Notes: a model not told the origin generated them from the sequence alone. 64,000 nucleotides of DNA from Kitasatospora sp. MAP5-34 (GCF_029894335.1 NZ_JARXZC010000019.1:62001-126000), one strand, 5' to 3'. Counted from the stretch's first letter, positions 34,318 to 45,545 are shown. Program-made: numbers and translations.

Positions 34318-36423
34318 CTATCGCCGGACCAACAGGTCGTCCACCTCCGGGCCGCCGTCGAGGGAGCGCAGCATCCGTTCGTACTCCTGCCGCGTCCGTT
34401 CGGCTGCTGCGACGTCCCCCGTCCGGCGGTACACCGTGGTCAGCACCCGCCAGGAGGCGTCCCGGAACGGATCGAGGTCCAGGCTCCGCCGGGCGGCCCG
34501 GGCGGACGCTTCCAACTGCCCCAGCCCGAGCCGTACTTCGGCCAGCGCCTGGCAGACGTCCGATGCCTGGTCGCGCAGCCGGGCGCGTTCCGTCACCACC
34601 CACTCGGCCGCGCCGTCCTCGGGCAGCAGGTCACCGGCGTACCAACGCAGGGCGGCGCCGAGCAGCTCCGCCTCCTGCTCCGGCGCCGCCGGGCGGGCGT
34701 GCCGCCACAGCCGGACGGCGCGCTCGAACGCCCGGACGTCGCACACGGCATCCGGCTCCAGCGCGAGCTGGTACGACGCGCCGCTGCGCAGCAGGAACCG
34801 CGACCCGCCGCGCTCGGCCTGCGGCTCCAGGCAGGCCCGCAGCCGGGACACCGTGACCTGGAGGTTTCGCACGCCCTGCTCGGACGGCAGGCCCGGCCAC
34901 AGGGCGTCCAGCAGGTGATCCCGGTGCACGGCGGTGCCTGCCCTCATGGCCAGCAGCCGGAGGAGCGTCCGCGCCTTCGGACGGACACCCGACAGGTCCA
35001 GCTCCACGCCGCTGCGGGCGATCCGGAAGCTGCCGAGGCAGCGGATCTCCAGCGGCCGGTGGGTGTCCCCGCGCTGCTGCACTGCCGCTCTCTGGGGAGG
35101 AACCTGGGCGGGCAGCTGGATGGTGAATTGCGCGGTGCCCAGTTCGCGGAGCAGCTGCGCGGTCTCGGCCTCGGACTGCGGTTCGCGCAGCGCGCGGGTC
35201 AGATACCGTACGGCGGTCTCCGGACGCCCTGCCGCAGCGGCGTCCAGGCCGGCCGTGCGGAGCATCTCGCGGGCCCAGCTCTCGCCCACGGGGTCGGTCA
35301 GCAGCAGGTGTTCCACCGCCGGCTCCGCCCGTCCGCCGGCCTGGTGCAGGGCCCTGGCGGCCCGTACACGGAGCGTGCTGGCCGTGCCGGCGGGGAGGTA
35401 GCGGGCCAGCGCGGCCCCCACCACCTGGTGCCGGAAGGTGAGTTGGTGGTGGTTGGACAGCACTCCGCCGCCGATGAGCAGATCCACGGCCGTGGCCGCC
35501 TCGGGGCGGGACAGGTCGGCCACCGAGGCGGCCTGGCCGAGGTCCGCTCCGTCGCCGAGCACCGCCACGGCCTGGGCCATGGCGGTGGCCGGCCGGCCGA
35601 GCCGGTGGATCCTGGCCTCGGCGTCCCGGGCGGTCGCCTCGGGCGCGTAGTTCAGCAGTCGCTCCGCCGTCCCGGGGCCGGGTGGCAGGTCGTGGCGGGC
35701 GATCTCGTCCAGCAGCGCGCGGACCAGGGTCGGGTTGCCGCCGGTGGACCGTCGGCAGGCGGCGACGAAGTCCGGGTGCGGCTCGCCCGGGAGTACCGTA
35801 CGGACGAGTTCGGCGACGGCCGGCAGGTCGAGCCCGGCCAGCCGGGTGCGGCGCAGGTGGCCTGCAGTGTCCTGGAAGGCCGCCGACCGGCCGACCGGCT
35901 CCCCGGTGCGGACGGCCGCCAGGACCACCAGCCGTAACCGTACGCCGTGGTGGACGAGTTGGCTGAGCGCCCGGAGCGAGGCCTCGTCGCACCACTGGAG
36001 GTCGTCGAGCACCACGAGCAGCGGGGAGCGGGCGGCCGCCTCCGCCAGCGAGCGGTACAGCCCGACCAGGACGTCGAACTGCGCGGGCATCGACGAGGGG
36101 TCGCCCGGCCCGCCGTCCGTCACCTCCGGTATACCCGGGAACCCGGGGGTGGAGAGCAGCAGGGAGGCGAAGACCTGGCGGACCACCCCGAGCGGATGGT
36201 GCCGCTCCTGCGGGTGGCAGCGGCCCCGGGCGACGGTGAAGCCGAGCCGTCTCGCCAGGGCGGAGGACTCGACCAGGAAGGTGGTCCGCCCGATGCCCGC
36301 CTCGCCCTCCAGCAGCAGGGCGCCGGTCTGCCCGGTCAGGGCCGTGGTCAGGGCCTGCTCGACCAGGGCCGTCGCGGCCGCTCCGTGCGCCTGGTCCTCG
36401 GGACCGGGCCGGTGATGAGTCAA
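34318..36423 (-). CDS. ATPase-BTAD (SARP-type) large transcriptional regulator
   Basis: 701 residues; a TTG start with GAGG 8 nt upstream. The N-terminal part is a LuxR/LAL-type ATPase: P-loop GEAGIGRTT at about 40-48, where the Walker A Lys is Arg, and Walker B LLVVLDDLQWCDEAS. Residues about 460-700 are a winged-helix plus BTAD module (LEIRCLGSFRIARSG, RTLLRLLAMRAG, LLDALWPGLP, then TPR-like helices). In AfsR the SARP part comes first; here the order is reversed. It converges with the CIS operon, 14 bp from its last stop, so it is a candidate CIS regulator; the direct repeats at 12913-12977 suit a BTAD protein. Confidence 0.88.
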   Translation of the reverse strand: MTHHRPGPEDQAHGAAATALVEQALTTALTGQTGALLLEGEAGIGRTTFLVESSALARRLGFTVARGRCHPQERHHPLGVVRQVFASLLLSTPGFPGIPEVTDGGPGDPSSMPAQFDVLVGLYRSLAEAAARSPLLVVLDDLQWCDEASLRALSQLVHHGVRLRLVVLAAVRTGEPVGRSAAFQDTAGHLRRTRLAGLDLPAVAELVRTVLPGEPHPDFVAACRRSTGGNPTLVRALLDEIARHDLPPGPGTAERLLNYAPEATARDAEARIHRLGRPATAMAQAVAVLGDGADLGQAASVADLSRPEAATAVDLLIGGGVLSNHHQLTFRHQVVGAALARYLPAGTASTLRVRAARALHQAGGRAEPAVEHLLLTDPVGESWAREMLRTAGLDAAAAGRPETAVRYLTRALREPQSEAETAQLLRELGTAQFTIQLPAQVPPQRAAVQQRGDTHRPLEIRCLGSFRIARSGVELDLSGVRPKARTLLRLLAMRAGTAVHRDHLLDALWPGLPSEQGVRNLQVTVSRLRACLEPQAERGGSRFLLRSGASYQLALEPDAVCDVRAFERAVRLWRHARPAAPEQEAELLGAALRWYAGDLLPEDGAAEWVVTERARLRDQASDVCQALAEVRLGLGQLEASARAARRSLDLDPFRDASWRVLTTVYRRTGDVAAAERTRQEYERMLRSLDGGPEVDDLLVRR

Positions 36424-36740
36424 GTCCGAAACCTCACTGTGCTCTTGGCCGTCAGGCGCAGGCCGAAGCCGAGCCGCAGTGCGGATCCTGACGGATCGTG
36501 GGCACGTTGGCGGATGGCGGATACCGAGCTTAGCTGTGATGATCCGGACACCGGAACGCCGTAATCCACCTTGATTCCAACACGAGATCTTCGGAACGAG
36601 GGGATTTCTTGAAGGACCGGAGTCGGGTCATCACCAACTCTCACGCACCGACCTGTGCTTCAGTTCCGTCCAGGAGCGAATCCGCGATGGCTCAAGCGCC
36701 CAGCGCCACTTCACGCACCCGCACCTCAGCACCCGGCACC
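36424..36740. other. 317-bp region between SARP-type and pgm genes
   Basis: The left part should hold the promoter of the minus-strand regulator (GAGG near 36434). The right part contains imperfect GCACCTCAGCACCC repeats (about 36720-36752) at the end of pgm, which may act as a terminator. No gene was recognised. Confidence 0.4.
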
Positions 36741-38396
<1,656 letters not shown>

Positions 38397-38483
38397 GTCT
38401 TGTCCTCCGTGAGTGGACGGTGTGCGGCCATCGTACGGGCTGTTGCTGACCGGTAGTCAGGAACCACAGCAGGGGGGTTTGCC

Positions 38484-39332
38484 CTACCTGTCGGCCGTTT
38501 CGCTGGTCCAGCTGGCCAGCAGCCGCAGCGACTCCGCCGAGGGGGAGCCCGGTTCGGCGTGGTAGGCGACCAGGAGCTGGTCGGGGTCGCCCGGCATCCG
38601 CAGGGTCTCGTACGCGAGGGTGAGCCGGCCGACCAGCGCGTGGTGGAGCTCCTTCACGCCGTAGCTCTTGTCGCGTACGTCGTGGGCGGCCCACAGGCGG
38701 CGGAAGTCCGCGCTCTTGAGCGACAGTTCGCCTACCAGGGAGGCGAGTTGGGGGTCGTCGGGGTAGAGGCCCGCGTCCAGCCGCAGGCCGGCGAGCACGT
38801 CCGCCGCCTTGCCGTCCCAGTCGTCGTACAGCTCGCGGGAGGCGGGGGAGAGGAAGAGCTGCCAGGCCAGGTTGCGCTGCTCCGCCGGCATCGCGGCGAA
38901 GTCGCCGAGCAGGGCGCCGGCGAGCCGGTTCCACCCGATGATGTCCAGCCGCCGCCCGATGACGTACGCCGGGATGTCCGTCATCGAGTCGATGAGCTGT
39001 TGCAGCGCCGGACGGATCTGCTGCCGGCGGGTGAACGCGCGCGAGCGGCGCTGGACCGGCTTGGTGAGGTGGCTCAGGTGCTCGCGCTCGGCCTGGCCGA
39101 GCCGCAGCGCGCCCGCGATGGCGTCCAGCACCGAGCTGGAGACGTTCTCACCGTGTCCCTGTTCGAGCCGCGTGTAGTACGCGACGCTCACCCCGGCCAG
39201 CTGCGCCAACTCCTCCCGGCGCAGCCCGGGGACCCGGCGGCGGCCGCCGTGGTGGGTGATCCCCACGTCCTCGGGCTGCAGCCGGGCGCGGCGCGAGCGC
39301 AGGAACTCGCTCAATTCGGTGCGCTGGTCCAT
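38484..39332 (-). CDS. XRE-family regulator with MmyB-like ligand-binding domain
   Basis: 282 residues from the ATG at 39332. The HTH (about 30-60) has RRVPGLRREELAQLAGVSVAYYTRLEQG, the hallmark of this actinobacterial group; the MmyB-like domain follows (YVIGRRLDIIGWNRLAGALLGDF, NLAWQLFLSP). Members usually control a divergent oxidoreductase gene. Here the neighbour is a zinc alcohol dehydrogenase starting 100 bp away, so control of that gene is likely. The ligand is unknown. Confidence 0.9.
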   Translation of the reverse strand: MDQRTELSEFLRSRRARLQPEDVGITHHGGRRRVPGLRREELAQLAGVSVAYYTRLEQGHGENVSSSVLDAIAGALRLGQAEREHLSHLTKPVQRRSRAFTRRQQIRPALQQLIDSMTDIPAYVIGRRLDIIGWNRLAGALLGDFAAMPAEQRNLAWQLFLSPASRELYDDWDGKAADVLAGLRLDAGLYPDDPQLASLVGELSLKSADFRRLWAAHDVRDKSYGVKELHHALVGRLTLAYETLRMPGDPDQLLVAYHAEPGSPSAESLRLLASWTSETADR

Positions 39333-39432
39333 GCCGCCCAGTATGAGGGTGATTCCGCCAATGGTAGGAACCGCAGACGTACGTTCAGTGGTGGACTGGC
39401 TAGCACCTGGCGGGCGGGCGCAGAGTGAGGTC

Positions 39433-40485
39433 ATGACCATTACGAATGTCCCCGCTTACGCCGCCCCCTCGCCCAAGGCGCCGCTGGAGCGCACGACCGT
39501 CCCGCGCCGGGCGCTCGGCGAGCACGACATCCTGATCGCCATCGAGTTCGCGGGCATCTGCCACTCGGACATCCACCAGGTCAACGAAGACTGGGGCGCC
39601 GGCATCTTCCCGATGGTGCCCGGCCACGAGATCGTCGGCGTGGTCGCCGAGGTCGGTCCGGGTGTCACCCGGTACGCGATCGGCGACCGGGTCGGGGTCG
39701 GCTGCTTCGTCGACTCCTGCCGCGAGTGCGAGAACTGCCTCGCCGGACTGCAGCAGTACTGCACCGGCCAGCCCGGCGCCGTGATGACCTACAACGGCAC
39801 CGGCCGCGACGGGCAGCCCACTTACGGCGGTTACTCCACCCACCTGGTGGTGGACGAGGGTTACGCGCTGCGCATCCCCGACGCCATCCCGCTGGACGCC
39901 GCCGCACCGCTGCTCTGCGCCGGCATCACCCTCTACTCCCCGCTCGCCCACTGGGGCGCCGGTCCGGGCAAGAAGGTCGCGGTCGTCGGGCTCGGCGGGC
40001 TCGGGCACATGGGCGTGAAGCTCGCGCACGCCAAGGGCGCCGAGGTCACGGTGCTCAGCCAGTCGCTGCGCAAGCAGGAGGATGGCCTCAAGTTCGGCGC
40101 CGACCACTACTACGCCACCTCGGACCCGGAGACCTTCGAGCGCCTCGCCGGTACCTTCGACCTGATCCTCAACACCGTCTCCGCCGACCTCGACCTCAAC
40201 GCCTACCTCGGCCTGCTGAAGACCGACGGCACCCTGGTCCAGATCGGTGCGCCCGAAAAGCCCGCGCTGGTCGCGCAGTTCGCCCTGATGGGCGGCCGCA
40301 GGTCGCTGGCCGGCTCGATGATCGGCGGCATCCCGGAGACCCAGGAGATGCTCGACTTCTGCGCCGAGCACGGTATCGGCGCGGAGATCGAGGTGATCAG
40401 CGCGGACCGGATCAACGAGGCGTACGCGCGGGTGCTCGCCAGTGACGTCCGCTACCGGTTCGTGATCGACGTGTCCACCATCTGA
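39433..40485 (+). CDS. Zinc-dependent NAD(P)H alcohol dehydrogenase (cinnamyl/YahK type)
   Basis: 350 residues from the ATG at 39433. Catalytic zinc ligands are in GICHSDIH and GHEIVG; the structural zinc site is the cysteine cluster CRECENCLAGLQQYC. The Rossmann motif is VAVVGLGGLGHMGVKLAHAKGA. The length and GAGICHSD-type start match the broad-specificity aldehyde reductases of the cinnamyl alcohol dehydrogenase group. It probably reduces aldehydes or oxidises alcohols in detoxification. Divergent from the XRE/MmyB regulator. Confidence 0.93.
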   Translation: MTITNVPAYAAPSPKAPLERTTVPRRALGEHDILIAIEFAGICHSDIHQVNEDWGAGIFPMVPGHEIVGVVAEVGPGVTRYAIGDRVGVGCFVDSCRECENCLAGLQQYCTGQPGAVMTYNGTGRDGQPTYGGYSTHLVVDEGYALRIPDAIPLDAAAPLLCAGITLYSPLAHWGAGPGKKVAVVGLGGLGHMGVKLAHAKGAEVTVLSQSLRKQEDGLKFGADHYYATSDPETFERLAGTFDLILNTVSADLDLNAYLGLLKTDGTLVQIGAPEKPALVAQFALMGGRRSLAGSMIGGIPETQEMLDFCAEHGIGAEIEVISADRINEAYARVLASDVRYRFVIDVSTI

Positions 40486-40525
40486 CACACAGTCGATCAG
40501 TCGCGGCGGGGCCGACCGCTCGGCG

Positions 40526-41377
40526 TCACGGCCTGCAGAACAGCTGGGGGAGCCGGGCGGCGGCCCAGGGGCGGCGGCCCCAGGCCAGGATGCGGCCGGC
40601 CAGCACCTCGCGCCAGGTCGAGGAGCGGCCGTAGCCGACGAGCAGGAACGCCACCGGGTCCGCCAGGACGCGGCAGTCGACCCGCTCGCCGGGCCCGGCC
40701 GGGCCGGTGGTCACCGTGCCCGCGCTGAGCCGGACCACCAGGTCAGGCGAGCTTCGGGGGGCGCCGCGCCAGCTGATCCGGTACGAGACCTCGGCGCGGC
40801 GCCCGGCGTCGGTGAGCATCAGCGGCAGCATCCGGGCGAACACCTCGCGCGCCACCACGGTCGCCTCGGACCGTTCGATCGGCCAGGGCGTGGCGCTCGT
40901 GCGGGCTATGTCCAGGCCGTGCACCAGGATCTCGCCCAGGGCCAGCGCGGTGAGGGTGTCCGTGGTCCGGGTCACCCCGGGGCCGTACCAGGGGGTGTCC
41001 AACGCGGCCTCGGGGTCGAGCGAGGCGGTGGCGGCCAGAAAACCGGCGATCCCCTCCTCGACCATGCCGATCGCGACGGCGGACTGCTGGTCACCGGCGC
41101 TGTCGGCGAGTTCCTGGACGAGCGCGCCGTTGACAGTGGCCAGCCGCCGGTGGAAGTCCGGCTCGTCCGGTACGTACCGGGCGAACTGCGCGCTGTTGCC
41201 GACCGCCGCCTCGGTGAACCCCCGGAACACGTAAGCCAGATGGGACGCCACATCGGCCACCCGCCACTGGGAGCCGGCCACCTGAGCTGCCGGATCGCCC
41301 TCCCGGAGCAGCCGTACGAGCCGGGCCCCGCCTTCGCCCACCGCACGGCGGGCCTGCTCGCGGTCGCTCTGCTCCAT
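40526..41377 (-). CDS. Maleylpyruvate isomerase-like mycothiol-dependent protein
   Basis: 283 residues. The ATG at 41377 has GGGAAGG 7 nt upstream, better than the ATG two codons earlier. The N-terminal DinB-like metal-binding domain contains WRVADVASHLAYVF, a long helix and LGEILVHGLDIAR, with His residues in the expected places. The C-terminal domain is SCP2-like (VVRLSAGTVTTG, DCRVLADPVAFLLVGYGR). Actinomycetes carry many paralogues; the thiol substrate is unknown. The initiator tRNA lies upstream. Confidence 0.82.
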   Translation of the reverse strand: MEQSDREQARRAVGEGGARLVRLLREGDPAAQVAGSQWRVADVASHLAYVFRGFTEAAVGNSAQFARYVPDEPDFHRRLATVNGALVQELADSAGDQQSAVAIGMVEEGIAGFLAATASLDPEAALDTPWYGPGVTRTTDTLTALALGEILVHGLDIARTSATPWPIERSEATVVAREVFARMLPLMLTDAGRRAEVSYRISWRGAPRSSPDLVVRLSAGTVTTGPAGPGERVDCRVLADPVAFLLVGYGRSSTWREVLAGRILAWGRRPWAAARLPQLFCRP

Positions 41378-41546
41378 GCCCATGCCTTCCCGGAAACAGC
41401 ACCAGGGCCTGGGACGGACGCCGGCCCCTGAGGTGTCGGCAGAGCGTAGAGGCGGCCGAGTCACCCTGTCCACCCATTGGTCACCATCGGGCCGGGCCGG
41501 AAACGACAGTGGGCCCGGCGCATGCGCACCGGGCCCACTGGTCAAG

Positions 41547-41620
41547 TAGCGGGGACAGGATTTGAACCTGCGACCTCTGGGTTATGAGCCCAGCGAGCTA
41601 CCGAGCTGCTCCACCCCGCG
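41547..41620 (-). tRNA. Initiator tRNA-fMet (CAT anticodon)
   Basis: The minus strand folds into a cloverleaf of 74 nt without encoded CCA. The anticodon is CAT in loop CTCATAA. The anticodon stem has three consecutive G:C pairs (GGG/CCC), and the first acceptor pair is a C1/U72 mismatch; both are initiator marks. The T-loop reads TTCAAAT. Confidence 0.93.
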
Positions 41621-41744
41621 TCGGTGAACCAGACTCTACGGTACGTACGCGTCAGCGCGAAATCGCCTGGGCCTGGCGGGGCGGGCGGTCGAGGAGAGCG
41701 ACTACCGCTGACCGGGCCGCACCTCCGAGTGGTCATCCGAGTGG

Positions 41745-42698
41745 TCAGCTGCTGGGGTCGAGCACCAGCTTGCCGAAGGTCCGGCGCGCCCTGAGGTCGG
41801 TGTGGGCGCGGGCCGCGTCCGAGAGCGGGTAGACCCCGCCGACCTGCGGCTTCAGGCGGCCGTCGGCCGTCATGGCGAAGAGTTCGGCCATCGGCTCGCG
41901 GTACATGCCCGGGCGCCCGATGCAGTGCATCAGCCAGAAGCCGACCACCGCCCGGGAGCGGCCCATCAGCCCGGCCGCCGTCACCGGCGCGGGCGCCTCG
42001 CGGGAGGCCATCCCGTAGGTGACCAGTCGGCCGAAGGGTGCGAGCGCCGCGAGTGAGGCGTCGAACACCGGCCCGCCGGTCATCTCCAGCACGATGTCGA
42101 CCTTCTTGCCGCCGTTGGCCTCGATCAGCCGGTCCTTGAGGCCGTCGGCGTCCGCGTCGATCGCGACGTCGGCGCCGAGTTCCACCGCCAGGTCGCGCTT
42201 CTCCTCGGAGGAGGCGGTGGCGATCACCCGGCCCGCCCCGAACTGCTTCGCCAGCTGGACGGCGAGCGAACCGGTGCCACCGGCGGCGGCGTGCACGACC
42301 ACCGACTCGCCCGGCGCGATCCGCGCCGAGGTCCGCAGCAGGTGCCAGGCGGTGAGCCCCTGCACCACCAGGGCCAGCGCCTGCCCGTCGGTGACACCCT
42401 CGGGGACGTCGTGGGCCATCGCCTCCCAGGCGACGGCCCGCTCGGCGTACCCGCCGCCCTCGGTGATCGCGACCACCCGCCGCCCCTCGCCGGTCCGCCC
42501 GACGACCTCGGAGCCGACCACCATCGGAAGGGTGCTCCGGGACAGGTAGGAGTCCTCGACGGCGTGCGTGTCGGCGTAGTTGACGCCGATCGCCGACACG
42601 TCGACCAGCAGCTGTCCGGGCTGCGCCACCGGCTCCGGCAGGTCCACGACCCGCAGGATCTCGGGGCCGCCGAACTCGGTGATCTGGATCGCGCGCAC
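41745..42698 (-). CDS. Zinc-free quinone oxidoreductase-like MDR protein
   Basis: 317 residues; the GTG at 42698 has GGGAG 5 nt upstream. Medium-chain dehydrogenase/reductase of the QOR type: MRAIQITEFGGPEILRVVD-like start, GVNYADTHAVEDSY, VGSEVVG, LTAWHLLRTSARIAPGESVV, and nucleotide-binding AAGGTGSLAVQLAK. The structural zinc cysteines are absent. It probably reduces quinones or enones with NADPH. No operon partner was seen. Confidence 0.9.
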   Translation of the reverse strand: MRAIQITEFGGPEILRVVDLPEPVAQPGQLLVDVSAIGVNYADTHAVEDSYLSRSTLPMVVGSEVVGRTGEGRRVVAITEGGGYAERAVAWEAMAHDVPEGVTDGQALALVVQGLTAWHLLRTSARIAPGESVVVHAAAGGTGSLAVQLAKQFGAGRVIATASSEEKRDLAVELGADVAIDADADGLKDRLIEANGGKKVDIVLEMTGGPVFDASLAALAPFGRLVTYGMASREAPAPVTAAGLMGRSRAVVGFWLMHCIGRPGMYREPMAELFAMTADGRLKPQVGGVYPLSDAARAHTDLRARRTFGKLVLDPSS

Positions 42699-42834
42699 AA
42701 GCACTCCCTACTCGCGGGTAACTATCTCCGCCCACCCAACACCTGGCGGGCTCGCTTGTCCAGACCTAAGCGTACGCTTGTTTCAGCTCGCCCGGCGGCC
42801 GCCGCGCCCCCGCCGTGGGTCCCAAACGCCGCGC

Positions 42835-44190
42835 TCACTCCCGCAGGCGGTGCTCCGGGTCGGCGGCCAGCATCCGGCGGACCTGGTCGAGCAGGGCGCT
42901 CGCGTCCTGCTCGGTGCCGCCTTCGTCGAGGCCGCTGCCGCGCAGCGCGTCGGCGATCTCCTTGAACTGGACGTCCCAGTCGTTCTGGTAGACCTGCTCG
43001 TGCTCCTCGCTGCCGAGCCCGTGCGGCTGGCGCAGTCCGAGGGTGAGGTCGATCACCTTGCCGATCAGGGCGGTCATCCCGAACGAGAAGAGGCCGAGGA
43101 CCAGCACGGCGACCAGCTGCTTGCCGAGCAGGTCCCAACCGCCGCCGTAGAACAGGCCCTTCTTGCCGGTCATCACGCCGGTGGCCGCCAGGCCGACCAT
43201 CACCATGCCGAACAGCCCGCCCCAGCCGTGGATGCCGACCACGTCCAGGGTGTCGTCCACACCGAAGCGGTACTTCCAGCTGATCGCGAAGGCGCAGGTC
43301 AGCCCGGCCAGGAAGCCGATGACGGCGGCCCAGAGCGGGCTGACGTCACCCGCCGCCGGGGTCATCGCGACCATGCCGGTGACGGCGCCCATGCTCATGT
43401 CGAGCAGGCCGACCTGCCGGGTACGCCAGTAACTGGTGGCCGCCCAGCCGGCCATGGCGGCGCCGGCGGCGAGCTGGGTGTTGACGAAGCCCATCGCGGC
43501 CGCGCCCGGCACGCCGAGCGAGGAGCCGGTGTTGAAGCCGAACCAGCCGAACCAGAGCAGCGAGAGGCCGACGACGACCAGCGGCAGGTTGTGCGGGCGG
43601 ATCGGCTGCCGCTCGAAGTCCTCGCGCCGTCCGGCGACCAGGGCCAGCGCCAACCCTGCCGCGCCGGAGCTGAGTTCGACCACGGTGCCGCCGGAGAAGT
43701 CGACCGCGCCGAGCTGCTTGGCGACCCAGCCGTCGGGCGCGAACACCCAGTGCGCCATCGGGACGTAGACCAGCAGGGTCCAGGCGCAGACGAACGCGAT
43801 CCAGCCGTTCATCTTCGTGCGTCCGGCCACCGAGCCGCTGATCAGCGCGACCGTCACGATGGCGAAGGACATGTGGAAGACCGAGAAGATCACCGTGGGC
43901 GTGTCGCCGGTCCGGCTCTGCAGGCCGACGCCGTGCATGAACAGGTGGTCCAGTCCGCCGATCACGCCGAGCCCGCCCGCGTCCTTGCCGAAGGCGAGCG
44001 AGTAGCCGGCCACGAACCAGATGATGCTGACCAGCACCACACAGACGAAGCACATCTTGAGCATCGCGATGACCTGGCTGGTCTTGACCATGCCGCCGTA
44101 GAAGAAGGCGAGGCCGGGTGCCATCAGCAGCACCATGGCGGAGGCCATCATGAGCCAGGAGGCGTTGCCCGTGTCGAACAGAGTGGTCAT
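42835..44190 (-). CDS. amt: Ammonium transporter (Amt), second of tandem pair
   Basis: 451 residues. The ATG overlaps the stop of the first transporter (ATGA), so translation is coupled. Eleven hydrophobic helices; Amt signatures are GLAFFYGGMVKTSQV, VYVPMAHWVFAPDGW, DFSGGTVVELSSGAAGL, IGLHGWGG-like GIHGWGG, and conserved pore His residues. The C-terminus has an acidic extension of about 60 residues (from GSEEHEQVYQNDWD) that resembles the GlnK-contact tail but is longer. It conducts NH4+/NH3. Confidence 0.93.
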   Translation of the reverse strand: MTTLFDTGNASWLMMASAMVLLMAPGLAFFYGGMVKTSQVIAMLKMCFVCVVLVSIIWFVAGYSLAFGKDAGGLGVIGGLDHLFMHGVGLQSRTGDTPTVIFSVFHMSFAIVTVALISGSVAGRTKMNGWIAFVCAWTLLVYVPMAHWVFAPDGWVAKQLGAVDFSGGTVVELSSGAAGLALALVAGRREDFERQPIRPHNLPLVVVGLSLLWFGWFGFNTGSSLGVPGAAAMGFVNTQLAAGAAMAGWAATSYWRTRQVGLLDMSMGAVTGMVAMTPAAGDVSPLWAAVIGFLAGLTCAFAISWKYRFGVDDTLDVVGIHGWGGLFGMVMVGLAATGVMTGKKGLFYGGGWDLLGKQLVAVLVLGLFSFGMTALIGKVIDLTLGLRQPHGLGSEEHEQVYQNDWDVQFKEIADALRGSGLDEGGTEQDASALLDQVRRMLAADPEHRLRE

Positions 44191-45545
44191 TTCTCCTGCT
44201 CCCGTCGCTGGAGCACCTCGCGGAGTTCGGCCAGCAGCTCGGCGTCCCCGCTGCCGGAGTCCCCGCCGCCGACCGTGACCGGGACGCGGGCCTCGGCCAG
44301 GCGCTTGCGGATCTCGGCGATGGTCTCGTCGTCGTACGCCTGCTCCTCCTCCTGGCCCGGGACGTCCTCGTACTCCTCGGCGGCCCGGAAGCCGACGGTC
44401 CGCTCGACGGCCTTGGCGATCAGCCAGGTCACGCCGAAGGAGAAGGACGCGCAGGCCAGCACCGCGACGGCCTGGCGCCACAGCAGGTCGACGCCGCCGC
44501 CGTAGAACAGGCCCTTCTTGCCGCTCATCTGCGAGGTGGCGAACAGGCCGATGGCCAGCACGCCGACGATGCCGCCCCAGCCGTGCACGCCGACCACGTC
44601 GAGCGTGTCGTCGTAGCGCATCTTGTACTTGAGGTTGATCGCGAAGGCGCAGACCACGCCCGCGACGAAGCCGATCACCAGGGCGCCGACGGGCGAGACC
44701 TCACCGCAGGCGGGGGTGATGGCCACCATGCCGGCCACCGCCGCCGAGGCGACCCCGAGCATCTCGACGTGTCCGAGCCGCCACTTCTCGATCAGCGGCC
44801 AGCCGACCATCGCGCCGCAGGCGGCGAGCTGGGTGTTGAGGAAGGCCATCGGCGCGGAACCGGCGGTCTGCAGGGCGGAACCGGCGTTGAAGCCGAACCA
44901 GCCGAACCAGAGCAGGGCGAGGCCGATCACCACCAGCGGCAGGTTGTGCGGGCGGATGGGTTCGCGTTCGAAGTCTCTGCGCTTGCGCACCACGATGGCG
45001 ACCGCGAGGCCCGCCGCACCGGAGTTGATCTCCACCGGCAGGCCGCCGGCGAAGTCCAGCGCGCCCAGGTGCGCGGTGACCCAGCCGTCGGGCGCGAACA
45101 CCCAGTGCGCCATCGGCACGTAGACGAACATCGTCCAGAGCACGACGAACCAGAGCCAGCCGCGCATGGTGGCCCGGCCGGCGATGGAGCCGCTGATCAG
45201 GGCGACGGTGATGATGGCGAACGCCATCTGGAAGCAGGAGAAGATCACGGTGGGGATGGACCCGGTCAGGCTGGTCATCCCGACGTCGTGCATCAGCCAG
45301 TGCGAGGGGGTGCCGATCAGCCCCCAGCCGCCGACGTCCTTGCCGAAGGCGAGGCTGTAGCCGATGGCCAGCCAGAGCAGGGTGACGATGGCCAGGCAGA
45401 CGAAGCTCATCTTGAGCATGACCAGGACGTGCTTGGTCTTGACCATGCCGCCGTAGAAGAAGGCGAGGCCGGGCGTCATGAGCAGCACCATGGCGGTGCC
45501 GGCCATCAGCCAGGCGGTGTTGCCCGTGTCGAGCGAGGTAGGCAT
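44187..45545 (-). CDS. amt: Ammonium transporter (Amt), first of tandem pair
   Basis: 452 residues; ATG at 45545 with GGAGAGA upstream. It is close in sequence to the next gene: GLAFFYGGMVKTKHV, VYVPMAHWVFAPDGW, DFAGGLPVEINSGAAGLA, GVHGWGG. The cytoplasmic tail is acidic (YEDVPGQEEEQAYDDETI) and ends in a helical region with Leu/Glu/Arg. Streptomyces usually has one amtB followed by glnK and glnD; neither lies nearby here. The pair looks like an old tandem duplication. A possible GlnR site lies upstream. Confidence 0.93.
   Translation of the reverse strand: MPTSLDTGNTAWLMAGTAMVLLMTPGLAFFYGGMVKTKHVLVMLKMSFVCLAIVTLLWLAIGYSLAFGKDVGGWGLIGTPSHWLMHDVGMTSLTGSIPTVIFSCFQMAFAIITVALISGSIAGRATMRGWLWFVVLWTMFVYVPMAHWVFAPDGWVTAHLGALDFAGGLPVEINSGAAGLAVAIVVRKRRDFEREPIRPHNLPLVVIGLALLWFGWFGFNAGSALQTAGSAPMAFLNTQLAACGAMVGWPLIEKWRLGHVEMLGVASAAVAGMVAITPACGEVSPVGALVIGFVAGVVCAFAINLKYKMRYDDTLDVVGVHGWGGIVGVLAIGLFATSQMSGKKGLFYGGGVDLLWRQAVAVLACASFSFGVTWLIAKAVERTVGFRAAEEYEDVPGQEEEQAYDDETIAEIRKRLAEARVPVTVGGGDSGSGDAELLAELREVLQRREQEK

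Noticed and set aside
41547..41620. tRNA as integration site of a mobile element
   Set aside because: No integrase or repeated tRNA end was found nearby; the neighbours are ordinary genes.
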